DNA of 64,000 nt from Microbulbifer agarilyticus (GTDB taxonomy: Bacteria; Pseudomonadota; Gammaproteobacteria; Pseudomonadales; Cellvibrionaceae), in assembly GCF_020171345.1 (NCBI RefSeq), contig NZ_JAIUZM010000002.1, forward strand, positions 620,001-684,000, given 5' to 3'. Positions 54,239-62,883 of the stretch are shown here, one piece after another. The notes beneath the pieces are model-generated. The model saw only the letters and a program-made list of their open reading frames with translations, searched no databases and had not been told where the DNA came from. The position numbers and the translations under genes were made by a program. The stretch's first letter is position 1. Each line of letters opens with the position of its first letter.

Positions 54239-56478
54239 AGTGGTTTGAGCTCCACCTGTTCTGTATCGGGATCGACAACCTGTGGGTGGTAGCCAAAGGC
54301 GCGAACTTCTATTACCGGCGGTATGTCATGCCACTTACCCGTCCACGAAACCCGCGGGTTTTCCCCCGGCAAAATCTCCAGTGAGATAGTCCCAAAGTGC
54401 GTGGGCGCTGGGCCAAAGAGAATAGGGCGCTTGGCTTCCGTGTCACTCAACCATTCTGGTGGCAACCCGGACGCCAGAATTAGCTTATCGCCTTCTTCAC
54501 GTACAAAACAATTGCGCTGCATGGTGACCCATTCTGCCGCTGCCCAGGCGTGCTGTCCGTCGCCCATGCACCCGCCGAACGAGTGGGGATGAATGGCTTC
54601 CGGCCATTGCCCAGTGGGTGTGGCGAGTTTTGCAGTATTGCGCATCAGCTCAATACAGCGCGGGTCACCGGCACGCAGCAGCACCTGGGCCACGTGGATT
54701 GTCAGGTAGGCATTAATCCCCGAGTGGATCATGTCCTGAAAGAAACCGCCAGAAACAAAGCATTCTTCCAATAGGAAATCTGCCAGGTCCAGCAGGCGCG
54801 GATCGTCCGGCTCGTACAGTTTTAGGGGGTAGCCTGCGGCAATAGAGCCAATGGCACCGGCATCCAGTCGCCGCTTGGGTGACGCGGGCATGGCCGGGCG
54901 TTTGAGCCGTTCCGCACAACCCTGCAAGGCCTCATCCACGGTCAGCATAAAATCGTCGGCATGGCTTTGAAAGGTCGCTGCATCCTCGGCCTTACCTTCG
55001 CGCTGGCAGATCGTAACGGCCGCCTGTTGGCCGGCAATGCCCCAGAAGTCATCCCAGAAGTAGCAGTCATTTGGACCCAGGTGCTCCGCACTAAAGCCCG
55101 CGGGTAGTAAGCCTGCGGTAAGGCTGCCATCTTTTGGGAGTCGCTTGTTGTCAATCCAGTGTGCGCCACGCAGCACAGGGTCGAGCCACTCGGGTTTGAG
55201 CTTCTGCCCGGTAATGCGGCAGTACTGATCGATAATCCAGAGCGCTTCGCCGTTTGAGTCCCATTCGCCATCCTGTGAGTGGAAATAGCCGTTGCGTTTC
55301 TGTCGCGATGGAAAGCGCTCCAGTGCCTTTGCGGCACGATCAAGCAAACCGGCGTGCAACAGTGATTGGATCATGAATGCTGCGTCCCGGAACCAAAAAC
55401 GCTTGTAGGTATACGGGCCCGGATACACGTCGTGGGGGGAGTGCAGAATCAGTGTGCGCACTGCAGCATCGTAGAGAAACTGCATCTGGTCGTCGGGTAC
55501 ACTCATTGCACAGTGCTTCTCGAGATTTGCGCGCCAGCCAGGAGGTGCATTGCGGCGGTTTAGTGGGCAGTGTTGCGGAATGGTGACAAGGGTGTCGAGG
55601 GTTTGCCCGGGCTCGATACGAAACAGCGCAGCGGCAGTGGCCATGCCCACATCACACTCCGCGTGTGTCTCATTGGTGTCATCGCGCAGGTACAGGGAAA
55701 TATCGCCTTTCTTGTAATCCGATGCGTGATGCCTATCCATCGGACGGTCGAACAGTATGCGATCTTTGCCATCCACCAGCCATTCATCGCGGTTGCCCTG
55801 CAGCGATATCTTGTTGATAAAGGCAACCCCCTCGGGATTGCATGGCCTGAGGGACACTACCAACCATCCGCCGTTACTGTGGCTGGCCTTAAGGCGCATA
55901 TGGCAATTGTTGTGCTGATCGTCGAGTTCTGCCCAGACGCGGCTTAGCAGGCTGCATTGTTCGGTCCCGGATTGCGTGACCACCGCAACGCCATCGAGCA
56001 ATCTCAAGCGCTGGGTAACGTCATCGCGCTGGGACGGATACAGGTTTTCTCCGTCGTCGCCGATCACCCAGGCATCAATCGACCAGCCATCGTAGTGGGG
56101 CGTCAAAAGCCCCCTTGGGTCAACGATGGGCATTTCCTCACTGCCGGGTACGCCTACGGCGGTCCAGTTGCGGTGACTGAGATTACAGTGGGTAATGGAG
56201 AAGGCGCGCGGGATGAAGGATATATCGGCCGGGTCGAACTGGCGTTCGATCCAATAGGGCCACACCCAGTCCAGGTTGTGCTGGATCACCTTGCTGTTCA
56301 TCAGCGCGCGCGCATGGAAGATAACCCCAGCGCGCAATAGCTCGATTGGCTCGCTGACTTCCGATGGCTCGGCAAAGCGCTGCATACGCGCCATGACCGC
56401 GAGAGGATCGAGGAAACCGTGGGATGTCGCAAACTTGCGCACGAAGAACCGCCAGGGAAGCCATTTCATCCAGGGCAT
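54235..56478 (-). CDS. Glycogen-debranching-like (alpha/alpha)6-barrel glycosidase
   Basis: 747 residues from ATG 56478, decided by GGAGGAGAA ~7 bp upstream; an in-frame extension to 56592 has no such signal. The N-terminal ~320 residues form a beta-rich domain. The C-terminal barrel (~327-720) has RFWFRDAAFM (360-369), WDSNGEALW (~407-415), NDCYFWDDFWG, and TGQWPEAIHPHSFGGCMGDGQHAWAAAEW (short motifs QWPEAIHP and GDGQHAWAAAEW). These occur in GH15/GH63/GH37-like and amylo-alpha-1,6-glucosidase-type enzymes, with Asp and Glu as likely acid/base. There is no signal peptide, so it is probably cytoplasmic. First gene of the operon. Confidence 0.78.
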   Translation of the reverse strand: MPWMKWLPWRFFVRKFATSHGFLDPLAVMARMQRFAEPSEVSEPIELLRAGVIFHARALMNSKVIQHNLDWVWPYWIERQFDPADISFIPRAFSITHCNLSHRNWTAVGVPGSEEMPIVDPRGLLTPHYDGWSIDAWVIGDDGENLYPSQRDDVTQRLRLLDGVAVVTQSGTEQCSLLSRVWAELDDQHNNCHMRLKASHSNGGWLVVSLRPCNPEGVAFINKISLQGNRDEWLVDGKDRILFDRPMDRHHASDYKKGDISLYLRDDTNETHAECDVGMATAAALFRIEPGQTLDTLVTIPQHCPLNRRNAPPGWRANLEKHCAMSVPDDQMQFLYDAAVRTLILHSPHDVYPGPYTYKRFWFRDAAFMIQSLLHAGLLDRAAKALERFPSRQKRNGYFHSQDGEWDSNGEALWIIDQYCRITGQKLKPEWLDPVLRGAHWIDNKRLPKDGSLTAGLLPAGFSAEHLGPNDCYFWDDFWGIAGQQAAVTICQREGKAEDAATFQSHADDFMLTVDEALQGCAERLKRPAMPASPKRRLDAGAIGSIAAGYPLKLYEPDDPRLLDLADFLLEECFVSGGFFQDMIHSGINAYLTIHVAQVLLRAGDPRCIELMRNTAKLATPTGQWPEAIHPHSFGGCMGDGQHAWAAAEWVTMQRNCFVREEGDKLILASGLPPEWLSDTEAKRPILFGPAPTHFGTISLEILPGENPRVSWTGKWHDIPPVIEVRAFGYHPQVVDPDTEQVELKPL

Positions 56479-56596
56479 GAGAGTTCTCCTCCGTTCATCG
56501 CCAAATTCAAGTTTCGCCACGCATTTTCCTGACCGCTCCACAGCGGATGGTGGCACTGAATAGCTCCAGGCATCATTGTTTAGGTTAGACAATCAA

Positions 56597-56621
56597 TAAA
56601 AAGCATGGCGTGCCACCATGC
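56597..56621 (-). terminator. Intrinsic terminator after the TVP38/TMEM64 gene
   Basis: On the minus strand GCATGG / CCATGC with a 7-nt loop is followed by TTTTTATT, starting about 7 bp after the TVP38-like stop. It implies that the downstream glycosidase operon has its own promoter in 56479-56596. Confidence 0.65.
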
Positions 56622-56627
56622 GGGTAC

Positions 56628-57326
56628 TCATTGCTTCAACGGTGCAAGGGCTCGTCGCGCAATACGTGTAAGGCCAACCAGCGCCACAATCGCCAGGACA
56701 AAACCCATTCCGTAGAGCGCCCACTCAATCGGGGTTCTTTCCACTTCGCTGCTGCCGAGTGTGGTGAGATCGGAAGCAATCGAGCCCACATAGACGTTGG
56801 TGAGGGTGAGCGGGATGATGCCGAGGAAGTTGCCCAGCAGAAAGTCCCGGAAGCGCACGGGTGTCAGTCCAAAAAAATAGTTGGAAAGCTTGAATGGAAA
56901 CAGGGGTACCAAACGGGTGTACATGATCATCTGCCAGCCCTCATCCCGTATGACGTCGCCGATATTGGCTGGCTTGACCTTGGACATGACCCATTCGGAT
57001 GGCCGTTTTCCAAACAGGTAGCGCGCAATTAAAAAGGCAATACCGGCACCCAGTACAGTACCCGCGACAACCAGCACGGTACCTTTGATGACCCCGAAAA
57101 CGAATCCTGCGCCCATCGTGAAAATTACCCCGGGTGCCAGGCAAATAATGGCCGCCGCCATAATAAGAATGAACAACAGACTGGCCTGCCAGCCTTGATC
57201 TTCTAACCACTGCAGGATTTCGAGAATCTGCTCGTCGAGGTCGAAGTAGTAAATTAGTCCCAAGCCAATGCACACACCGGCGATACAAGCCGCCATAAAG
57301 AGTGCTGAGGCATGCTTCCCCTTCAT
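56628..57326 (-). CDS. TVP38/TMEM64 (VTT-domain) membrane protein
   Basis: 232 residues with six hydrophobic segments. The VTT domain core is FTMGAGFVFGVIKGTVLVVAGTVLGAGIAFLIARYLFG (diagnostic parts GAGFVFGVIKG and AFLIARYLFGK), then MYTRLVPLFPFKLSNYFFGLTPVRFRDFLLGNFLG (RLVPLFPF and NYFFGLT). DedA/VTT proteins include polyprenyl-phosphate flippases and eukaryotic lipid scramblases, so lipid translocation is likely. It precedes the glycosidase operon on the same strand, but a hairpin terminator lies between. Confidence 0.9.
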   Translation of the reverse strand: MKGKHASALFMAACIAGVCIGLGLIYYFDLDEQILEILQWLEDQGWQASLLFILIMAAAIICLAPGVIFTMGAGFVFGVIKGTVLVVAGTVLGAGIAFLIARYLFGKRPSEWVMSKVKPANIGDVIRDEGWQMIMYTRLVPLFPFKLSNYFFGLTPVRFRDFLLGNFLGIIPLTLTNVYVGSIASDLTTLGSSEVERTPIEWALYGMGFVLAIVALVGLTRIARRALAPLKQ

Positions 57327-57517
57327 AGTTTCATCCCGTGCGGAGCGCGCCCCGTAAAAGGCGTGTCATTCTCTTAGCCTAGTCGAAATCTGCGCATATT
57401 TTGCCAGTAACCTGCGGGTCGGCGTGACATGATGTTCTACACACCCCGGTTACAGAGTCGATCGTTCTACACTTTGGTCACTGATGCGGCGAAATGTGTA
57501 AAGAGTGACAGGCTTTG

Positions 57518-58174
57518 ATGACAGTAGCGGAGCTGCAATATGCACTGGGCATGGCGGGAACCGTCGCGTTTGCGGCGACCGCGGTGGCGGCTGTTGCACC
57601 CAAACGCATCGATCTATTTGGCGCTCTGGTGATGGGGGTTATTACCTCAATCGGCGGGGGTACCGTGCGCGACCTGATCTTGGGTGTGCCGGTATTCTGG
57701 TCGGAAGATCTGAATTACATTTGGGTTGCTCTGGCGGCGAGTCTGCTGGCTTTTATCGCCAACAAGCGAATGACCGGTCGACAGGTCTACCGGGCCATGC
57801 TGTACCTGGATGCCGCCGGCGTCGCTTTGTTTGCGATTCAGGCTGTAGAGAAAACAATGGATCTTTCGTTCGCGCTACCCCTTGGTCCAATTTTACTCGG
57901 AATCATCACCGCAATTGGTGGTGGCCTGTTGCGCGATGTGCTGGCCGGCAATGAAACATTGCTCATGCGTAAAGAGTTGTACGCGGTACCAGTCACATTG
58001 GGTTGCATCACTTATATCGGCTTACTGGCGATGTTTCCCGGTGCCGCTCTCACCATAGGTGCCGTTAGCATGCTGCTAATATTTTGCTTACGCAGCGCCG
58101 CGATTTACTGGCATCTGTCTGTGCCGGATTCCCTCCTTTCCCGACCAGGTGATAGCAAAGAGACTGAAAAATAG
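57518..58174 (+). CDS. TRIC/UPF0126-family membrane protein, second copy
   Basis: 218 residues from ATG 57518, with a TTG immediately upstream as alternative. As at 3156-3773, two repeats are visible: GGGTVRDLILGVPVFWSED and GGGLLRDVLAGNETLLMRKELYA. About seven hydrophobic helices. The paralogues differ clearly (GNETLLMRKELYA here against GDIPLLLRREIYA there), so they are an old duplication or separate acquisitions rather than a recent copy. Divergent from the TVP38 gene. Confidence 0.87.
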   Translation: MTVAELQYALGMAGTVAFAATAVAAVAPKRIDLFGALVMGVITSIGGGTVRDLILGVPVFWSEDLNYIWVALAASLLAFIANKRMTGRQVYRAMLYLDAAGVALFAIQAVEKTMDLSFALPLGPILLGIITAIGGGLLRDVLAGNETLLMRKELYAVPVTLGCITYIGLLAMFPGAALTIGAVSMLLIFCLRSAAIYWHLSVPDSLLSRPGDSKETEK

Positions 58175-58565
58175 AGTCGGACCCATGCAGCTAAGTTTTG
58201 CTCCCGCACAGTGGGTGTCCGTCTGTAATCTCGCCACTGGGTGGTAGTTTTTCTCTACGCACCTGGCAAATTTGTCGTGAATTGACATGGACACTCTGGA
58301 AATATCCGAGGGCATAGATAGTGATGTGTGATCTTGAAGTGAACCTAGAAACAGAAGGGTAAGTATCTGGCGCATTCGCACCAGTAGGGTCGGCCATTTT
58401 CCAAAAATACGGTGCGGTTTTGACCTGAAAAACTGCACTTGGGCAGAGTTTCAACCAAAGCGCCCGCTACTGGTGATACAGAAAACGCTGCCGGGGTCTA
58501 TGCCTTACGGGCTGTGAACACCGGCAGCGGAAAGATAGATGTAGGCTACCTAAATAGGGCCAGCC
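58175..58565. other. Intergenic region with no credible gene
   Basis: 391 bp between the converging UPF0126 and peroxidase genes. Short open frames on both strands lack known domains or ribosome-binding sites. The only structure seen is the hairpin at 58482-58529, which suits the end of the peroxidase transcript. Confidence 0.6.
58482..58529 (-). terminator. Candidate terminator of the di-heme peroxidase gene
   Basis: A 12-bp inverted repeat with one mismatch (CGCTGCCGGGGT / ACACCGGCAGCG) has a 20-nt loop. On the minus strand TTTTCTGT follows. It is about 37 bp beyond the peroxidase stop. The long loop lowers confidence. Confidence 0.45.
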
Positions 58566-60257
58566 TTATTGTATCAACCAATCATCCTCCTCAAGTAGCT
58601 CGATTATCTGGGAGAGCGGCAGGCACGGTCGACCAGAATGGTCCGCCGCCGGTGCGCTCGAAGATATGCCCCCTATGACACATATCTCCCGATCCCATTT
58701 CTGCATCTGAAACATGGTAAAGATACGGCGTGCGCGTATGTTAGTTTCATCAAGTAATATGGGTCGCTCGGCGGTATGAGCATCATTTAAGGTGCGAATG
58801 TAAGCAACCAGCGCTGCCTCCTCGTCACTTGTCAAACCAAGGTTGCCAAGTATCGGCCCGCCCACCGCGGTATCTGGAAATTCCGGGCTGGGCCAGCAGT
58901 TGTGCTCGAGGGCTACTGCTGCGGTGAGGTCAGTACCCTCTGCAATCGTCTCTGGGATGAGTGTTTCGCAGCGTACTTTCACGTCACGCGTATTATAAAA
59001 GTGCACCAGAGTTTCCAGGCTTTTAAACCAACCATTATGCGTGTACGCCTTGGTAAATACACCGGGTTGAGCGCCTTTACTGGTGTTGCGCAAAGTCGGT
59101 GTGCGTACTGGGCCTGGCAGGGCATCCAGCAAATGGTTGCTCAGTCCCGGGTCGGGGGAATTTGGGATATGCGGGTTATGGGGTACACCGATATTGTGAT
59201 AGCTGTGATCGGTGTACAACTGTAACGGTTCGGTGCCATCTTCACCAGGGCCTGAGTGACAGAGCGCGCAGGCTCCTGCAGCGACAGGGCCAGGGGGGCC
59301 GAATGGACTTTGGTAGAATATGTCGTGGCCAAGGTTCTCTTCTTCTGTCAGTAACAAAAGGGGGAACTGGCCAGCATCCTTATTGGCTTCAGATAAGAGC
59401 GCACAGAACTCCGCATCATAATGCTCGGGATAACTGCTCCCATCACAGGCGAGTTCTGCGCGTAGTGCCATATCCCGTTTTGATGAAAATGTATTGATGT
59501 CTTCGGAGTGCTGATAAGCACCGACCGATAACATCAGCCGCTTAAAGGAAATGTCGTAATGGGTGTTGTTGTTGTAAGCGAGCGTCGCACTGCAATCTAG
59601 GTCCACACCCCATGCGAGCTTGTACAGCGGTGCATAGATTGAGTTTTCTACCCGCTCGCAAACATCGATACGGGCAATGTTTTGCTCCGCGGGATTCGGC
59701 ATGGGGTTTAGCGCCTGATCAGAGGTCGGCCCCTTGTACTTGCCGAATGCCATGATCGCAGCATTTTCTATGTTGTAGAACACCTCATCGCCCAAGTGCG
59801 GGGCCGGGGCCGTGTTGCCTACCGGGGTATCATTTCCCTGCGAACGGCCATCCCAGAAGTTTCCGCCGCAAAACGGTATTCCGGCAAACAGGTTACAGGG
59901 GGAACCGGGCACGGCAGGCTGCCAGGGCGGGCTAAATGACGCATAGGCGTTTGTTGGCGGTTTGCGGTTGCCGATATTGGGTGCGGTCGCGCCTGGCACA
60001 ACCACGCTGGTTTCGTTGACATCCGAAAAGCCGGATGTACCCCCAGCAAACGGCTCATGGCAGCTGGCGCAGGCCTGATTTCCTTTTGGGTTGGAGAGTT
60101 CTGAATCGAAAAACACATGTTTACCAAGAAGCTTGAGCGCTTGATCCCGTAAGACCTGTTCCGATTCTTCTTGGGCGGTGGCGTTGAGACTAGCGAATGG
60201 AATACTGAAGATCAGTGCCAGTAGGGCACGCCTTCGAAATCTATCCGGCCTATCCAT
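58566..60257 (-). CDS. Di-heme cytochrome c peroxidase / MauG-family protein
   Basis: 563 residues from ATG 60257, with AAGGAG 7 bp upstream. A signal peptide (ALLALIFSIPFASLNATA) sends it to the periplasm. Two c-type heme sites: CASCH (63-67) and CALCH (330-334). A CcpA/MauG-like FWDGRSQGN follows the first heme, and GPVRTPTLRNTSKGAQPGVFTKAYTHNGWFKSLETLVHFYNTRD contains the typical TPTLRN and HNGWF...LVHFYNTRD pattern. It is longer than classical peroxidases (~320-350) because of insertions rich in Cys, Pro and Gly between the two hemes. Function may be H2O2 reduction or MauG-like protein oxidation. Proline-rich stretches and divergent codon use compared with the left part of the window hint at acquisition. 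Confidence 0.85.
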   Translation of the reverse strand: MDRPDRFRRRALLALIFSIPFASLNATAQEESEQVLRDQALKLLGKHVFFDSELSNPKGNQACASCHEPFAGGTSGFSDVNETSVVVPGATAPNIGNRKPPTNAYASFSPPWQPAVPGSPCNLFAGIPFCGGNFWDGRSQGNDTPVGNTAPAPHLGDEVFYNIENAAIMAFGKYKGPTSDQALNPMPNPAEQNIARIDVCERVENSIYAPLYKLAWGVDLDCSATLAYNNNTHYDISFKRLMLSVGAYQHSEDINTFSSKRDMALRAELACDGSSYPEHYDAEFCALLSEANKDAGQFPLLLLTEEENLGHDIFYQSPFGPPGPVAAGACALCHSGPGEDGTEPLQLYTDHSYHNIGVPHNPHIPNSPDPGLSNHLLDALPGPVRTPTLRNTSKGAQPGVFTKAYTHNGWFKSLETLVHFYNTRDVKVRCETLIPETIAEGTDLTAAVALEHNCWPSPEFPDTAVGGPILGNLGLTSDEEAALVAYIRTLNDAHTAERPILLDETNIRARRIFTMFQMQKWDREICVIGGISSSAPAADHSGRPCLPLSQIIELLEEDDWLIQ

Positions 60258-61021
60258 TGAGTTGCTCCTTGTAACTCTATATCTATGCACTTCTAAACGA
60301 TCGATGTTGCGTCCTATCGTTTTCGTCGGGTTGTACAGACTCCTCAACACATACCTTGTATAAATTCCCCTTTGAATAGGATGTGTTAATGCGCCATTTT
60401 CTCTATCGCGATATGGCGATGAGGGTTGGTTGTAGCAATGTCACCTAAAATTTGTGGTCAAATTTTGGTCGCCTCATAATCGTAGGCTGAGTTACAAACT
60501 TTGATCGATTCGCGGCGCGAATATATTTTGAATGACACAAAGATCAATATGTCTTGGCAGAAAGGAATTCCTTACAAAGCAAGCGTAGGGGAATATGTGA
60601 TCGGGCTCTCTGGGAGGATCGTACAGTCACCACTTGCTGTGTGTAGATAACGACGAGTTTATGAGGATAGGATTTACAAACAGAAATGACTGATGACCAA
60701 GGTAAGCGAATCTCTTGATGTGATACGGCTTGGCGGTAAATTACGTTAGTCGCTTTTCTGGGGCCTTTATCACTTGCCAGGTAATCGTTCACCTGAGCGA
60801 TTAAGCCCGATGGAATAGCCAAGCCAAGCCGGCTGAGTTGCTTTCTTGGTGTCCCTGGTTTTCAGGCGGTACAGTCTGCGCAGTCTTCATCATTCATGTC
60901 TATTCGTATTGACAGGAAACGCCTTCTTTGAGTTCTTTGTTGGATTTTCAAGGTCTACCGCCATATTTCGAGGCTGCATTTAATGTGAACGCCGACATGT
61001 CTGACTGACGTTTGGGAACGG
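60258..61021. other. Long AT-richer intergenic region
   Basis: 764 bp without a supported gene, unusual in this compact window. An open frame of 92 codons on the minus strand (60544-60822) has no recognised domain. A near-perfect tandem direct repeat lies at 60448-60470. The 60258-60360 part must hold the peroxidase promoter. The rest may be a degraded gene or a regulatory region for the peroxidase. Nothing resembling a transposase remnant was seen. Confidence 0.6.
60448..60470. repeat. Short tandem direct repeat upstream of the peroxidase
   Basis: AAATTTGTGGTC is followed directly by AAATTTTGGTC, two nearly identical 11-12 bp units about 190-215 bp upstream of the peroxidase start. It could be a pair of regulator sites. 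Confidence 0.45.
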
Positions 61022-62335
61022 TCAGAATACCGACCGTATCCGGATGCTAAACGCCTGCGCCTCATTGAATTCATCCGTAAATGCAGGATTCCTGATGTGC
61101 TGGATGCTGAACGTCGTATCCAGGCCAACAAATAGTGGAAAGCGATAAAATAGCTCGAAGTTTACTTCCTCACGTGCGGTGGGTACTACGGATTCGATCC
61201 AGTTGACGGCGGCACCCATCATGTCGTTCTGCATTCCAAGAGGGCCACTAGGATTGTTGAATATAAAAGAGAGCCCCGCCTGTTGGCGATAGATGGCTGC
61301 ATCGTTCCAGGAGCGCCCCCAGCGCAGCACGGCAACGTTCTTCCCGCGTGGGTCCAGCTCTTGTTCCAGCTTTACGGTAACACCATGGCCGGGCAGGCCG
61401 GTACTGGCATTAATGGGCTGGCGGTCCTTGGTTCCGTCATTGTGCCAGAAGGTTATTTTTGAATATCCGGCTTTATCGGTCTTCGGGCATTGCTTGAAAC
61501 CGATCTCAACCGCCTTATAGAAATCCTTGGCACCAATGTCGCCGAAGTTCTGGCGATCCCCATTGGCGTCGGAGACGAGTCCGAGAAAACGCCAGCGTGG
61601 GCTGGGGTGCTTTACCGCTACAATGCCAAGCCCGGAGTCAGGATAACCACTGACAAATAGACCGGTACCGGCATTCGGTAGAAAGGTTGTTACCGGGGCG
61701 ATGTACTGCGAGGTGGCAAGGATGGCATCGGGTGTAATCTTGCCGATACGGTACGCCCAGCCAGCCTCTTTACTGCCTTGCTCCCAATACAGGTTTCTGA
61801 ACGGAAGAAACGTCGGGGTATAGGCTGAGAATGCGTTTGCAGTCCCACCCGCTGTCGCCATGCTCACGAAGCCGAGATCCTGTGGCCCGGTTGTGCCGTA
61901 GTCCCAGCGGCCTTCAATGTGCACGTAAAGCTTGCCGGCAGTCGGTTCGCCACGCTTATAGGCATCCCATTGAGCGACGAGATCCATATCCGTAGTGCTA
62001 CCGCTCTTGGAATCATCGTCTACCGATTCGGTAATACCTTGGGAAGCATGATTAAACGTGACCCCGACCCGCACACAATTCTCGCGATAAATCATGTCCG
62101 AGAAATTGCTGAATGCGTCGTGGGCACCCTTGAGAGGTGAAATACCGAGTAAGGAGTCCCGCTGCGCGCGGCGAATAGTAATGTCCGGTAGTACCACCGA
62201 GGGATCCGTTGGGTCGCTACTGACGGCGTCTTTTGTGCTTGCGTTTGTATGGGGGGGCGAGGCAACCGCTGCAGGGGCCACACAGAGGACGCAAACACAA
62301 AGTAAGTTGAGCGCGGGTGCGCGCATGCACTTCAT
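61022..62335 (-). CDS. Outer-membrane carbohydrate-porin-like protein (OprB family)
   Basis: 437 residues from ATG 62335. A signal peptide ends around PAAVASP. The mature part shows beta-barrel features and OprB-like landmarks: NFSDMIYRENCVRVGVTFNHASQ, LYVHIEGRWDYGTTGPQ, the FLPFRNLYWEQG / YRIGKITPD block, VKHPSPRWRFLGLVSDANGD, and a C-terminal barrel strand ending IRIRSVF with terminal Phe. OprB-type porins admit sugars and other small solutes. Next to the aconitase X genes it may import the substrate of that pathway. An in-frame start 33 bp further upstream is possible but has no benefit. Confidence 0.75.
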   Translation of the reverse strand: MKCMRAPALNLLCVCVLCVAPAAVASPPHTNASTKDAVSSDPTDPSVVLPDITIRRAQRDSLLGISPLKGAHDAFSNFSDMIYRENCVRVGVTFNHASQGITESVDDDSKSGSTTDMDLVAQWDAYKRGEPTAGKLYVHIEGRWDYGTTGPQDLGFVSMATAGGTANAFSAYTPTFLPFRNLYWEQGSKEAGWAYRIGKITPDAILATSQYIAPVTTFLPNAGTGLFVSGYPDSGLGIVAVKHPSPRWRFLGLVSDANGDRQNFGDIGAKDFYKAVEIGFKQCPKTDKAGYSKITFWHNDGTKDRQPINASTGLPGHGVTVKLEQELDPRGKNVAVLRWGRSWNDAAIYRQQAGLSFIFNNPSGPLGMQNDMMGAAVNWIESVVPTAREEVNFELFYRFPLFVGLDTTFSIQHIRNPAFTDEFNEAQAFSIRIRSVF

Positions 62336-62379
62336 TGGCTGCCCTGTATCAGTCGGAACGAGATACATTCAAGATTGGT

Positions 62380-62829
62380 TTAGCCAACCTCAACCGTACC
62401 ATCTTCATAGATGGCAATGGGATCTCCTGACTTCACCGACTTAAGGAAATCGTCACCGAGCTTGTCAACGGTGATGATTCTGCGGTCATACCAGATGTCG
62501 TTCATAAACAGTCCAGCAGAGGAAACGGAATCAATCGGCCATGCGAATAGCATTGCCTGTGGGCCCACACCAATTTCACTCATACCCATCAGCACGCAGC
62601 CGCCAAGAGTTGAGCCGACGGTCTGGGTAGTGCAGATAATGGCTCCCTTAAGGTCTTTCTGATAAAGGTCTTTGTTGGCCGCATCGGTACAGGGTGCCGT
62701 TTCTGTCTCACCACCAAACATATTCTTGATGTAGGAATTACTCGTGTTGAATGGCACTGTTGATACGAGCGCTTTCCCTTCCAACTTGCCTGGTAATAGT
62801 GCGCGGCCCTGAAACTTCTTCTTTGCCAT
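62380..62829 (-). CDS. Aconitase X small subunit (swivel domain, DUF126)
   Basis: 149 residues. FQGRALLPGKLEGKALVSTVPFNTSNSYIKNMFGGETETAPCTD (key parts FQGRALLPG and ALVSTVPFNT), then IICTTQTVGSTLGGCVLMGMSE and GVGPQAMLFAWPIDSVSSAG match the DUF126 swivel domain. The Ser in the GST-GG loop is expected to reach the active site of the large subunit. In the known AcnX enzymes, this pair dehydrates cis-3-hydroxy-L-proline in bacteria or mevalonate 5-phosphate in archaea. It follows the catalytic subunit by 54 bp on the same strand and ends next to the porin gene. Confidence 0.88.
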   Translation of the reverse strand: MAKKKFQGRALLPGKLEGKALVSTVPFNTSNSYIKNMFGGETETAPCTDAANKDLYQKDLKGAIICTTQTVGSTLGGCVLMGMSEIGVGPQAMLFAWPIDSVSSAGLFMNDIWYDRRIITVDKLGDDFLKSVKSGDPIAIYEDGTVEVG

Positions 62830-62883
62830 GTCATTCTCCAGCGTTATCTATAGGCTTTAACGGGTGTATCGGTGTTGGTTCGA

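Noticed and set aside
57327-57517. PHO box upstream of the TVP38 gene, to support phosphate-controlled lipid remodelling
   Set aside because: No CTGTCAT-type direct repeat is present on either strand.
60544-60822. 92-codon open frame on the minus strand
   Set aside because: There is no domain or clear start signal, and its composition does not look coding.
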